A program made the translations under genes and the position numbers. The notes beneath the pieces are model-generated. The model worked only from the letters and a program-made list of their open reading frames with translations. It searched no databases and was not told the DNA's origin. Positions 11,626 to 23,139 of a stretch of 64,000 bases of DNA are shown one piece after another. The stretch spans positions 60,412,862 through 60,476,861 of the forward strand of contig ML679958.1 of assembly GCA_007922225.1 (NCBI GenBank), in the 5' to 3' direction. Source of the DNA: Emydura subglobosa. Its lineage: Eukaryota > Chordata > Testudines > Chelidae. Positions within the stretch are counted from its first letter, which is position 1, and each line of letters starts with the position of its first letter.

Positions 11626-11774
11626 AATCTGCTGTGAGTGCAATGTCTATTAACGGCTCAACTCGAACTCCCAGGCGAGGTCAGAACAGGAGTACACGTA
11701 CATCAAAACAAACTGACACAGATACAAAGGTTATTGAAGTCCTTTGTAAAGAACATGATTGTAATTTAGATGAG
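11626..11774 (+). CDS. RB1: RB1 exon 8
   Basis: 149 bp, between a 'ttttacag' acceptor and a 'gtaaga' donor. It begins with the last two bases of a split codon, then encodes 49 residues including 'SINGSTRTPRRGQNRS' and 'KVIEVLCKEHDCNLDE'. The human exon is 143 bp, so two codons are extra near the start. The stretch ends the N-terminal cyclin-fold domain. The CDK site human T252 (RTPRR) is kept. Human S249-P250 is S-T here, so that proline-directed site is missing. The exon sits between DIRS copies B and C, about 410 bp and 306 bp away. Confidence 0.95.
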
Positions 11775-12080
11775 GTAAGATTGTGCTTTTTGAAAAATTC
11801 AATCTTAGATCTTGGTGTAATGTCCATTAAGCATGATAATATCAAAAATATGATTAAAAATTGATATTCTTCATTTAGGCATTAGTAAACAATTTTTTTA
11901 AAATACATTTTTACCTTACCACTAGTCTACTTAAATCCAGTGGTCAATAATGTTGTTCCTTTCTCAATATTTCTTTCTCTGTTTTAAAAAAATAAACAAC
12001 TCACTTTTGCTATTAGATTGCATGCAGTTGTCTTTTGATATTTACATGGGAGACTGAACTGTGAAATAAAGTATCTAACT

Positions 12081-12270
12081 TAGTTTTTCTTCAAGTACCT
12101 GACATGTGGCTTCTACTCATGGTGTGCCCCAGTGCAGCAGCTTGAAATGTTTTCATTAGTAGTTTCCAATAGGGGGGTTATGCTCTCCTTCCCTAGGGTA
12201 TAACAAGCTCAACAACCCCAACTGCCATTCAGTTACTTTGGACCACCCTAAGTCTAGCAGGTGGAACAAC
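12081..12270 (+). repeat. DIRS copy C left inverted terminal repeat
   Basis: Collinear, on the opposite strand, with about 18990-19185. Matching blocks include 'catgtg', 'ctcatggtgtg', 'tccctaggg' against 'tcccaaggg', and 'caactgccattcagttac' against 'caaccaccactcagttcc'. Divergence is high, so the inner limit is uncertain. Confidence 0.65.
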
Positions 12271-13550
12271 ATTAGTGTCCTTTTTATAGTTAATTGTTAG
12301 GGCACTGAGTTATCGTAGCTTTATTGTCTACTAGTGTGTGTTACCTCTAATTAAAAAAAAAAATTGTTTTTGTTCCCAATCAATTAGTAGGTTTTTAGTT
12401 ATATGATAGTCAAAATCCCCAGGCTTTTAAATTATGCCCTTCCTGTGGGGGCGAGGGAGGAGCTAGTCCCCTAACAGGCACTCATGATAGGTCTCTTTAT
12501 GGCCCAGGAGAAGAGCATATTAAGGTTAAAACTTTTCCTTATGCAAAAGTCCATGAGGGCACTTTTGGATTCTGGACAGAGTGCAGAAAGTTCCTTTGTA
12601 CCAGCACAATCCTTGAGTGTGCCCTGGTCACCAGGGATGGGACTCTGAGTTTGAGGAACATGAAGACATGGGGAGGCTTCCCAAACACTTCTTTGGAGCA
12701 GTCAGAGATCAGTACTGTCCAACAAACGTGAGACTTTGAATCTGTTGCTTCGCACTGCTCCCCATCTCCAGTGCCTGATAGGAGAAAGCTTTCCTTGAAG
12801 TCAGCACTGAGAGAGACTGTGCTGAAGCCTTCAGTGCTGCATTGATGGAAAAGGCACTCACAACAGAGGGCTCCTAGAGGAGAGGATTCTAAAACCATGG
12901 CTCATCAATTTCACTTCTCTGAAGCTTTTGTCAAATTCACTCTGCCCTGGCTCTGGCATTTTCAATGCCTTCAGAGATGTCAACTAAATGAATCACCGGC
13001 TTCCTTAGCAAGAAAGGGTCCCATGATGTCTTCCTTTGATACTAAAATAACTCCAGGACCTGAGTCACCTCTATTGAAAATTCTCCTATTTCTGTACCAT
13101 CTAAATCTCCTCATCATGAAGAATTAGATACCTGTAATAAAGACTTCTCCATCAGCATAACAATAGGTGTTACAAAGAAGCCCTACTGTTGTTTTAAAAT
13201 CTCCTATGGTTATCCATATGACAAGTATCTATTTGTTAAGATACTTCACTGTCCACTTTCAGATCTCTAGGTTTAGATATGCTAGCTTTTAGGAAAGATC
13301 AATTTTGTCCCCCATCTCCCTTCCTTGAGATATAAAAATACTGCACCTTCCACATACTTTTATCAACAAATCTTCTGACCAATCTAAAAAGATCTATTCC
13401 ATCATTCTTCTTGGTAGCCGCACAGTCAGGACAGATGCAGAGACATCAGATTTGATGCAATGATCGAGGATCTTGGACTGTCCCAACTGTCCTTTTTTCC
13501 AAGAGGTTTGGCTGGCAATCACCACAGATCAATGGATCCTGCAGATCATC
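12271..13550 (+). other. DIRS copy C 5' (gag) zone, degenerate
   Basis: By position this should hold the gag-like ORF of copy C. No long frame remains and I could not align specific blocks with confidence. It lies between the left ITR and the RT remnant and contains no other gene. Confidence 0.45.
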
Positions 13551-14282
13551 AGGAATGATTGTTCAGTTTCATTCCCTGCCCCCCCACTCATACCCCTTCC
13601 TGGGGCCTTTTCAGGGACCATTCTCACAGGAGTGCTATGAATCAAGGAATACTTGACCTAATCAGTAGGAGTGATAGGACTGATAACTCAAGAATTTTGG
13701 GGAAAAGGCTTCTATTCCCCTTATTTTCTTATACCAAAAGAGAATGGTATAAGAGATCTCAGGAATCTAAACAAATACATTAGACTGCGCCAATTTCCAT
13801 ATGGTAATTTTTGCTCCAGTTACTCCTGCTCGAGATCCCTTGGATTGGTTCACTGCCCTTGAGTTACAGAATGCTTATTTTCATGTGTCGATTAAACCTT
13901 GCACACAAGAAGCATTTTTGATTTGTGGCTTCAGAAATCCACTATCAATTCTGAGTACTTCCCTTTGGAATTACTTTGGTTGCATGGGTGTTCACCAAGT
14001 GCCTCTCTGTATTAGCAGCCTATCTAAGTAAACAGATTACACTTTTATCTTCCTCTGGGTGTTGGGCTTGATGTGGAAAATCTCGGGAACAGTTGACCTT
14101 AGCAGTGAAGAAGATCCTGTTTTCATCCCTAGTTTTGAGAATCAATTAAAAAATAGAATCTGATTCTGGTCTAGCAGTTAAAATTTATAGGAGCTCAACT
14201 AGGTTCAATAGCAACAAGAGCATTCCTTTTCACAGATAATGACAATAAGGCGCTTGTCACAGTCACACTCTGTCATCAGTGA
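13550..14282 (+). pseudogene. DIRS copy C reverse transcriptase remnant, 5' part
   Basis: Overlapping broken frames give 'GLITQEFWGKGFYSPYFLIP', 'KENGIRDLRNLNKYIRLRQF' and 'DWFTALELQNAYFHVSIKP'. These match the DIRS RT blocks 'YSRYFLVPKKDG...LRxLNKYI' and motif A 'ALDLQDAYFH'. The motif A Asp is Glu here (ALELQNAYFH). The RT is interrupted at about 14282 by the CR1 insertion. Confidence 0.75.
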
Positions 14283-16880
14283 AGATGTTTCTCAAACTTC
14301 TCTGGGTTAAGTTTAGAGCTGAGAGCAACAAGAGTGATGTGGTGGGCATCTGTTATAGACCACCAGACCAGGAGGATGAGGTAGATAAGGCTTTCTTCAG
14401 ACAACTAACAAGTTTCCAGATCACATGACCTGGTTCTCATGGGGGATTTCAGTCATCCTGAGAGCATACAGGAGAGCACAGACAATCCAGGAAGTTTTTG
14501 GAGAGTGTTGGGGACAACTTCCCAGTGCACGTGCTCGAGGAACCAACTAGGGGTTGTGCTTCTCTTGGCCTGCTGCTCACAAACAGGGAAGAATTGGTAG
14601 GGGAAGTAGAAGTGAGTGGCAACCTGGGCAGCAGTGACCATGAGATGGTAGAGTTCAGGATCCTGATAAAAGGAAGAAAGAAGAACAGCAGAATATGAGT
14701 CCTGGACTTCAGAAATGCAGACTTTGACTCCCTCAGGGAGCTGATTCCCAGGATCCCCTGGGAGGTTAATATGAGGGGGAAAGGAGTCCAGGAGAGCTGG
14801 CTGTATTTTAAAGAATCCTTATTGAGGGCACAGAAACAAACCATCCTGATATGCAGAAAAAATAGCAAATATGGCAGGCGATCAGCTTGGCTTAACAAAG
14901 AAACCTTCGGTGAGCTTAAACACACAAGGAAGCTTACAAGAAGTGGAAGCTTGGTCAGATGACTAGGAAGGAGTATAAAAATACTGCTTGAGCCTGCAGG
15001 AATGAAATCAAGAAGGCCAAAGCACAATTGGAGTTGCAGCTAGCAAGGGACGTGAAGGGTAAGAAGAAGGGTTTGTACAGGTATGTTAGTAACAAGAAGA
15101 AGGTCAGGGAAAGTATGGGCCCCTTACTGAATGGGGAAGGCAAATTGTTGACAGATGATGTGAAAAAAGCTGAAGTACTCAGTGCTTTTTTTGCCTCTGT
15201 CTTCACAGGCAAGGTCAGCTGCTAGACTACTGCATTGGGCAGCACAGAATGTGGAGAAGGTGAGCAGCCCTCAATGGTGAAAGAATAGGTTCAGGACAAT
15301 TTAGAAAAGTTGGACATACACAAATCCATAGGGCCTGATGCAATGGATCTGAGGATGCTGAGGGAGTTGGCTGATGTGATTGTAGAATCATTGGCCCTTA
15401 TCTTTGAAAACTCGTGGCGATGGGGAGAGGTCCTGGACGATTGGAAAAAGGCAAATATAGTGCCCATCTTCAAAAAAGGGAAGGAGGAGGACCCGGGGAA
15501 CTACAGACTGGTCAGCCTCCCCTCTGTCCCTGGAACCTGGAAAAATCATGCAGTAGATCTTCAAAGAATCCATTTTGAAGCACTTAGAAGAGAGGAAGGT
15601 GATCAGGAACAGTCAGCATGGATTCACCAAGGGCAAATCATGCCTGACCAACCTGATTGCTTCCTATGAAGAGGTGACTGGCACTGTGGATGTGGGGAAA
15701 GTGGTGGACCTGATATACCTTAACTTTAGCAAAGCTTTTGATATGGTCTCCCACAGTATTCTTGCCAGAAAGTTTAAGTAGTATGGATTGGATGAATGGA
15801 CTATAGTAAGGTAGGTAGAAAGCTGGCTATATCATCAGGCTCAGTGGGTAGTGATCAACAGCTTGATGTCTAGTTGGCAGCTGGTAGCAAGCAGAGAGCC
15901 CCAGGGGTCGGTGCTGGGGCCGGTTTTGTTCAACATCTTCATCAATGATCTGCAGGATGGAATAGATTGCACCCTCAGCAAGTTTGCAGATGACATTAAG
16001 CTGTGGGGAGTGGTAGATATGCTGGAGGGTAAGGACAGGATACAGGGTGACCTAGACAAATTGGAGGATTTGGCCAAAAAAAAAAACCAAAAACTGTTGA
16101 GGTTTAATAAGGACAAGTGCAGAGTTCTGCATTTAGGAAGGAAGAATCCCATGCACTGCTACAGACTGGGGACTAACTGGCTGGGCAACAGTTCTGCAGA
16201 AAAGGACCTTGGTGTTACAGTGCACAAGAAGCTGGATATGAGTCAACAGTGTGTCCCTATTGCCAAGAAGGCTAATGGCATATTGGCTGCATTATTAGGA
16301 GCATTGCCAGCAGATGGAAGGAAGTGATTATTCCCCTCTATTTGGCACTGATGAGGGCCACATTTGGAGTATTTTGTCCAGTTGTGGGGCCCCCACTACA
16401 GAAAGGATATGGACAAATTGGAGAGACTCCAGCAGAGGGCAATGAAAATGATCAGGTGGCTGGAGCATAAGACTTATGAGGAGAGGCTGAGGGAATTAGG
16501 CTTATTTAGTCTGCAGAAGAGAAGAATGAGGGGTGATTTGGTAGTGGCCTTCAACTACCTGAAGAGGAGTTCCAGGGAGGATGGAGCTAGCCTGTTTTCA
16601 GTGGTGACAGATGACAGAACTAGGAGAAATGGTGTCAAGTTGCAGTGGGGGAGGAGGCGTAGGTTGAATATTAGGAAAACCTTTTTCACTAGGAGGGTGG
16701 TGAAGCACTGGAATGGGTTACCTAGGGAGTTGGTGGAATCTCCATCCTTAGAGGTCTTTAAGGTCCGACTTGATAAACCCCTGGTCTGAATGATTTAGTT
16801 GGGGTTGATCCTGCTTTGACCAGGGGGTTGGACTAGATGACCTCCTGAGGTCCCTTCCAACCCTAATATTCTATGATTCT
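14283..16880 (+). mobile_element. CR1 LINE (5'-truncated) inserted in DIRS copy C
   Basis: ORF2 of a chicken/turtle-type CR1, from late endonuclease to the 3' end. It shows 'DVVGICYRPPDQEDEVDKAF' (about 14335), 'NLGSSDHEMVEFRIL' (about 14620), 'ARDVKGKKKGLYRYVSNKKK' (about 15045), 'GNYRLVSLPSVPGTW', 'SQHGFTKGKSCLTNLI' (about 15615), 'REPQGSVLGPVLFNIFINDL' and the RT catalytic FADD box at 15983-15994. It then shows 'KKANGILAALLGALPADGRK' and '[20 protein letters not shown]'. The 3' UTR carries the family hallmark 'ggactagatgacctcctgag' and ends in 'attctatgattct' at 16880. Frameshifts and stops break the ORF, but it is the best preserved LINE in the window. Confidence 0.93.
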
Positions 16881-17715
16881 AGACCATATGATGTCATGTA
16901 ACTTTAAGACTTCTTTGCCTATCTGTGATTCAGACCTTCTCCGGTTTGGATCAACTCAGTATATAAACCAAAACAGAATTCCAAGTCATGTCATACAAAC
17001 TTTCAATGACAAATTTTAAACTCTCTGACGTGATGGGACAACAAAAGAAAATGTGCATATGGGAATATGGGAAAATGTGCATATGTGCAAATGTGCATTT
17101 GCTGTTCCAATACCACCCACAATTCTGATGTTGGATGTATCCAAGAAGGGTTGCGTGTCTGATCCCTACTCAGTCTGTGTCCTCATGGGGAGTCTGACTT
17201 GCACATAAATGTTTGAATCTAGCTTGCTAGGTATTTCTACCATTGATCAAAGATTCTTTCATCCAGATTGTCATGGACAACTGCACAGCAGTCTACTATA
17301 TAAACAGGGAGGTGCAAAATCATATCTGTGTCAAGAAGCCACAGATCTGCAGGAAAGGTGTATCCAGACTCATCAATTTGACAGCTCTCCACTTTCTGGG
17401 GAGAATAATAGCTTAGCAGACTCACTAAACAGAAAAGTGACTGTCATGTGAATAGACTTAAATTATTCATTTACTGGAGCATATCTTCTAAAGATGGGGG
17501 AGGTTTCTCCAGATAAACCCGTTGCTTCAAAGTGTCTGTTTTGTTCTGAAGCAGGAGAGAGTCCGGGATCTATAGCGGATGCTTTCTTGATTTACTGGTC
17601 ACTCCATTTGATGTATCTCTAATATCTCTGTTTCCTCTAATTCTAATGGTCTTAAGGAAGATAAGGCAAGGAGGCTTGAGGTTATACTGATAGCTCCTGC
17701 CTGGCCTCTCCAGTT
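16881..17715 (+). pseudogene. DIRS copy C RNase H and methyltransferase-like remnant
   Basis: After the CR1 the DIRS resumes. Around 17265-17310 a shifted frame gives 'IVMDNCTAVYYINRE', the RNase H block also seen in copy B. Around 17670-17715 'VILIAPAWPLQF' matches the end of the DIRS methyltransferase-like module. Several stops and frameshifts are present. Confidence 0.65.
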
Positions 17716-18800
17716 CTAGTTTTTGTAACTCCTGATTTTGTCCGATTTGTCAATTTATCATGCTTCCGATTCAGTACAACATATTGCAGAACTATGGCTT
17801 AGTTTTTCACCCGAATCCAGCATTACTATATCTCATGGCTTGGGTGGTTTCTGGATGTCTGCATTAGGTAGAGAATATTCTTCAGAAGTACAGAATAGTT
17901 TACTTCAGAGCAGAAAATAGTCTGAAAGATTACATATCTCCTTATGGGCATTATTGAAAGGTTACGTTACTACTTAATGTTCTATACCAAAAAATCTGAC
18001 TGGAATGTTTCAAAGATAATAAATAACCTATTTCTTCAGTTAAGATAGATTTGGTGGTGATATCAACATTTCATTTGCCTTTATCTCATCAGTGAGCAGA
18101 TTTCTGAGGCCTGGTTTGTTTGTTTTTTCCCTATGAAAAAGATTGCACCAATACGGGATTTTAAAATTGTGCTTTTCCCCCTCCTCTAACGGAACCCCCT
18201 TGAGCCCTTATCAAGCTGTCCAATTCACTTTTAATCAATGAAGGTGGTATTCTTAGCGACAATTACCTTAGCATGTAGGATAATTACAGGCATTAATGAT
18301 TAACCTTCCTTACACAGTTTTTCATATGGATAGGGTAATTATGAGATGTCATCCATCCTTTATTCTAAAAATAAATGTGGGACTTCCATATCAATTTCTT
18401 CATTTTACCAGTTTTCTTTTCAAGACCTCATTCATCTCCAGCTGAAGTTAAATTACCTAGCTTGGATATTAAAAGGTCATTGTTATATTATCGGATAGAA
18501 CTCAATCTTTCTGTAAAACTTCGACTTTTTATTGCTTATGGAAATAAATCAATCCTTCAATAGGTATCTGATTGTATTTGAAGCACATATATTAAGTCCC
18601 CTTTCAAATATTTGGACTCATTCTACCAGAGCACAAGCGATATCGGTGGCATGTCTAAGTCAAATACCAATATTGGAGACTTGCAGAGCAGCTACCTGAA
18701 CTTTGGCTCATATGTTTACAAAAATTATTTGTTAGTGAATGCTTTTAGTACAGATGCCCAGTTTAGAATGGTGGCCTTAAAATCAGGCTTTCCTCCCCCA
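17716..18800 (+). pseudogene. DIRS copy C tyrosine recombinase remnant
   Basis: The HxxR box HSTR is encoded at 18619-18630, followed by 'AQAISVACLSQIPILETCRA'. After a stop comes 'LAHMFTK', the segment before the catalytic tyrosine. The tyrosine itself appears lost: the frame reads I-I-C where copy B has R-H-Y. Upstream frames are short and only weakly recognisable. Confidence 0.65.
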
Positions 18801-18899
18801 ATAACTCTTAGCTCCCACCTCCATTTAAGGTTACTTCTAGCTAATCACGAGTGGCATCCACATGTGCAGTACTCAAAAGTGATGCCCCTCCTTTATCTT

Positions 18900-19202
18900 A
18901 TAGTAACTGATTCTTTGAGATGTCTGCACATGTAGATCCCATAACACCCTCCCCCCCCATTCCCTGGAGTTTAGAGTCTTAATATATTTTTGAGTTCTGA
19001 GTGACGAAGGAACTGAGTGGTGGTTGGGTGTTCACTTTACGCCCTTGGGAGGGAGAGTGCAAGGACATGAGGAGTGTGAAAATGACTCTTACTGGATACT
19101 GCTAATATAAATATTCCAAGGTACTATGCGGGGGCACCCACACACCATGAATGGGATGCACATGTGAAGACATCTTAAAGAACCACAGATCCTATAAGGT
19201 AA
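18900..19202 (+). repeat. Copy C internal complementary region and right inverted terminal repeat
   Basis: 'gattctttgagatgtctgca' and 'catgtagatccca' (18909-18941) are complementary to 'gggatgcacatgtgaagaca' and 'tcttaaagaacc' (19152-19183). The same outer sequence also pairs with the left ITR at 12090. The internal complementary region is thus complementary to the element's outer ends, as in DIRS1. Confidence 0.8.
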
Positions 19203-19581
19203 CTGCTCTTTTAATCTGCATATAAGCATGTAAGAAAAAGAGGGATGATCGTATGATGAATATTTGCACAGTCTACTGTGAGCAGAAACTGAAATGATTG
19301 GAACTCAGAAGAGTACTTTAATTTTTCCCCCAGTTTGACCCCTCAGTGTTTTAGCAGCAGATGTAAATGTGCACACACAGTTAATCTTCATGTGTGTGTA
19401 GATAGTTCTTTATTTCTGACTGAATATGTTTAAAATTAAGTACTTATCTAAGGTAATTGAAGAATAGATTCTCATAACTAGCTTAACACAATGAATTTGT
19501 TTTGCTGTCTTGTGTGTAAAAACCAAAGTATGTTTAGTACCTCTGTACATTGATGATGTTATGCCATTTTATTTTTTCCAG
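19203..19581 (+). other. Intron 8, 3' part
   Basis: Plain AT-rich intron between the DIRS end and exon 9, ending in the pyrimidine tract 'ttttattttttccag'. No other feature seen. Confidence 0.6.
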
Positions 19582-19659
19582 GTCAAAAATGTATATTTCA
19601 CAAGCTTTATTCCGTTCTTGAATTCTGTTGGTATTGTAACTTCACATGGACTCCCGGAG
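19582..19659 (+). CDS. RB1: RB1 exon 9
   Basis: 78 bp, the same length as the human exon, phase 0 at both ends. It encodes 26 residues, '[15 protein letters not shown]' then '[11 protein letters not shown]'. Acceptor 'ttttttccag', donor 'gtaatt'. It is the last part of the N-terminal domain before the linker. Confidence 0.95.
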
Positions 19660-22600
19660 GTAATTACAGTAATTAAAAGTAGTTAAATATATGGTGATTC
19701 ATTTCTAAAATGGTTAAGATCTTGTAAGTATCCTTTCACTATACTGCAGTTCCAGTGACTTTAGAAGACACCTATAATGAATTAAAGTGTGTTTCACAAG
19801 AAAAAGTGACTTAATAGGATTTCCAAGGTTCTTGATAGGCCTTTTGTTTAAAAAATTCTTCTTAATATAGGATATACAGTTTATTTTATTTTACTTCAAC
19901 TATAATAATGAACTTCTCGGAGATGAACTTGTTACTCTTCTCAAAATGAAGTACAATTTTAAATAGTAGTTCCTTCCTCTGATTTTAATGGGTTACTTAC
20001 TTGTATTAATGCTACAGCAATATAAAGGCTGCAAAATCAGGCATATTTCTCTAAAATTAATTCTACACCTTCTCAACTTTAAATTTAATCCAATTTTGTT
20101 AATCTGGTTTGGATATATAAATATCTCAAGATTTAGGCTGCAGTCCTACAGTTGACTAAACTCAGGACTGCTGTACCTCACAGAACCCTCTTCACTTCAT
20201 TGGAGCTCAGGGTGGGTGCAGCAGTCTACCTACATGCATTAAAGTTGCATGATTGAGGCCTTAAGCAGTAACCATTTATAAAGCATAAAATTTATTAACT
20301 TGGTTTTTTGAATTGATTAAAAATGGCATTTACACAGTTAAACCAACTGTGAATCAATTTGTATTCATGGTGAAGCTGGTAACTTGAAAATCTTTTATTA
20401 AAGATTTAGTAAACCAGAATTAGTGGTTAAGATGCTTAAAATCTCCACACTTCTTGGTGGGCTGTATTTTATTCAGGCTCGTAACAGGAAAAAACAAAGC
20501 AAAAACATAAGGCCCACTACAGACCTCTTCTGTCTTGAGTTTCAGGCTCACTACTACTTTGATAGTCTTTACCAACAACAAACTTATTAGAAGAACAAAA
20601 ACAGTCCCTAAGCATAGGAGTCTCAGCCCTTCTAGCTTTCTTGGCTAGGAACTCTGGCTGAACTTTCAGCTGCTCTAAGGAAAGTCAGCAGACTACATAG
20701 TTTCTAATCGACAGGTTAATGCAGCCTACCTACCAAACAAATCCAATTGTTGAATTATTGCTAGTTCTGCATAAACCTCACTCTCACAGAACTTTAACAT
20801 CAAAACCACCTGAAAAACATTGTCTTCCAAGTGCTATGGATCAGAATTGTATGAGATGGTACTTTCAAAGAACTGCAAGATTACTAATTCTACCTTCTTT
20901 TAAAATTCCATCGTCACATGATTCTCACTCTTCAAGAGTGAGGAACTCGAGATACCCCAAAATAAAGGACTATACACAGCGCAATAGGCAGTGGTCAAAA
21001 GTAGGCCTGTACAAAACCAGCAACAAATATTTCTCAAAATTTTCAGTCTTTATTGTGATCAGTTTTATATGACCTAGTAGAATTGGTCATTCCATTTTAT
21101 TATAAGAAACTTACTCTTTCATTTCCATAAATAGTCTTTAGCATTGAATATAAACATATTTAGACTAAAATTCAAAAGTAAGCAAAACTGCCTGGACCTA
21201 ATGTTCATGTTTAAATCCTCCATAGGTGTGCACATGATATTCATACTTATGGTAAATTTGGGCATTGGAGGTGAATTCACACTTACAGCTGCTCTTTTTG
21301 GTTAAAATTTGTGCTAGATGAACAAGGCGGCGGCAGTAGCAGCAGCTGACTGGTTTATGTTGTAAGGCTGATTCTTTGAAATGGAAAAGAAAACTTTTTA
21401 AAACCTTAATTTTCAGAAAATTAGGTGATATTAAACATTTTTCTGCCAAAAGACACATGTTGAACAAATTGTGAACATATTATATGAAAGGAGGGGATTA
21501 GAATGGAACGCTGAAGATCATCTGACTATAGTAAAACATATAATGTAATCCGGGGGATAAATGACGGGTTGTAACTGGGATTTGTCTGGTACACCTTTGC
21601 AGCCTCCTGATCCAGGGACTGCGCTCAGCCTCTTGTGCAGCTTAGGTTTGGTCTCCACTCAAATTATCTTGCCATAACTATGTTGGTCACAGGTGTGCAA
21701 AAATCACACCTCTGACTGACATAGCTTTGCTGATAAAATCCCCAGCATGTAAGCCATTATGCTGATGGAGGAATGCTTCTGTGGACATAACTGTCACTCA
21801 GGGAGATGGTGTTCTTACACCAACAGAAAAACTACATCAATAGAAGTAAACTGCATCAACATTAGGAGGCTATGTTGTCACTGATGTTATCTACGCTATG
21901 GAGCCTTAGCCTTAGAGTGGTGTATTGCCAGAGCACCGCAGCAATCTGGGCATCCTGCCCCCAGCATGCTGTGGGGTGTGAGGTGGGGTAGCATAGAGCC
22001 AGCGCAACTGGCTCGATGCCACCTGTGAGTATCTTCTGAAAGCTGGCTAAGATGGGTTTATGGCCATACAGGAGCTGTGCAAAAACTAGGGTGGGGAGAT
22101 CTAATAGTTGCTGGAAAAACTACTCTTGGGTCATGGGTTTCAAATTTTCTGGCCTCAGAGGCACCAGTGCATTCTGAAGTCCCAAATCTCTGAGCTTGGG
22201 AGATTTGAATTGAATATGTGAATCTGTGATTGCCTCTTTCCCTATCCTGCCAGACCTTGCTCTCTCAGCCGAGAGTTCCAGATATGTAGAAAGGTCTTCC
22301 CAGGAACCAGTATATTAAAAAATGCCACTTATTGTAGGCACACCACTTCCCCTCACCAACAGGACTTGGCCCATTTCAGTGAAGTTTCAACTATTTTCAG
22401 AGTTCCATAAGAAATTTCTAAGGAAATGTGGATTCCGAATTTGAATTTTTCCTTCTCATAGTAGGCCTCATTCTATTGAAATCAGTGGGACAGGATCTGT
22501 GCTCTCACAGAGTGCTTGTGTGTGTAGTGTAGTATAGTATATACTGATTATCTCTATAGTGAAATGATTTTGGAGGGTTATAAGAGTTGTGTCAAAATAA

Positions 22601-22718
22601 ATTAAATATCTATATTAAAATACAGAATACAACTTTCCTATCCCTAACCCATGAACACAATATTCAATACATTGTCAGAATTGATCCTATAAGAATAAAG
22701 TTTTTTCACATTTTTTAG
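19660..22718 (+). other. RB1 intron 9
   Basis: Mostly plain intron. It holds a MIR-like remnant at about 20130-20265, a hAT-type MITE at about 21645-21912 and a MIR-like fragment at about 22455-22510 (the 'gcctcattctattgaaatca' type common in reptile genomes). No gene is seen. Confidence 0.6.
21645..21912. mobile_element. hAT-type MITE, degenerate
   Basis: The left end 'taggtttggtctccactcaa' and right end 'gttatctacgctatggagcc' are weak inverted repeats. The inside holds the repeated words 'gttggtcacaggtgtg' and 'cacacctctgactgacatag', shared with other 'gtctacact' MITEs of this window (for example 48807-49052). No target duplication was confirmed. Confidence 0.5.
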
Positions 22719-22828
22719 GTTGAGGATCTCTCAAGACAATATGAAGAGCTTTACCTGAAAAACAAAGATATAGATGCACGACTATTTCTGGATCATGATG
22801 AAACTTTACAGCTTAATCACATAGAATG
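22719..22828 (+). CDS. RB1: RB1 exon 10
   Basis: 110 bp, exactly the human length. It begins at a codon start and ends two bases into a codon. It encodes '[20 protein letters not shown]' then '[16 protein letters not shown]' plus a split Cys codon (tg|c). Acceptor 'ttttttag', donor 'gtaaca'. It covers the start of the linker between the N-terminal domain and pocket A. Confidence 0.95.
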
Positions 22829-23139
22829 GTAACACTCTTCTTCATTCTTTTTACTTGTATATGATATATAAAGATAGGCTAAAAGGTTTTACTGTTCTGT
22901 CTGGTCACTTTTAACACTGGAAATTCAGGTCCTGTCTAGCCTGAAAGTCTCTCTTTAGGCTTGTTAGTCAGGTAACACATTTTTAATCATTGTCCTGATC
23001 TATATTGGGTGCGAACTAGTACTTAAAATCATGTTAACATATTAGCTAACATACTTTAACACTGCTTCTTTTCCCATTCTATGTAAGTCCCTGGAGTCGA
23101 GAGTGAAAGAGGAATTGAGAGAGGAATGGATTCTCAGAG

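Larger units (their letters stand above)
12081..19202 (+). mobile_element. DIRS-type retrotransposon copy C, full-length layout, split by CR1
   Basis: Inverted terminal repeats bound the element. The left end, 'cttcaagtacctgacatgtg' then 'ctactcatggtgtgcccc' from about 12090, is a diverged complement of the right end, 'cacaccatgaatgggatgca' then 'catgtgaagacatcttaaag' at 19141-19180. Between them lie a poorly recognisable gag zone, RT, RNase H and recombinase remnants in that order, all on the + strand. A CR1 LINE occupies 14283-16880, so the DIRS itself is about 4.5 kb. All frames are broken. Confidence 0.75.

Noticed and set aside
12539..12898. 119-codon - strand frame
   Set aside because: Lies in the degenerate 5' zone of DIRS copy C with no recognisable motif. 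Probably chance.
14449..15027. 192-codon open frame on the - strand
   Set aside because: It is the reverse shadow of the CR1 ORF2 on the + strand. It has low-complexity Ser/Leu content and no independent motif.
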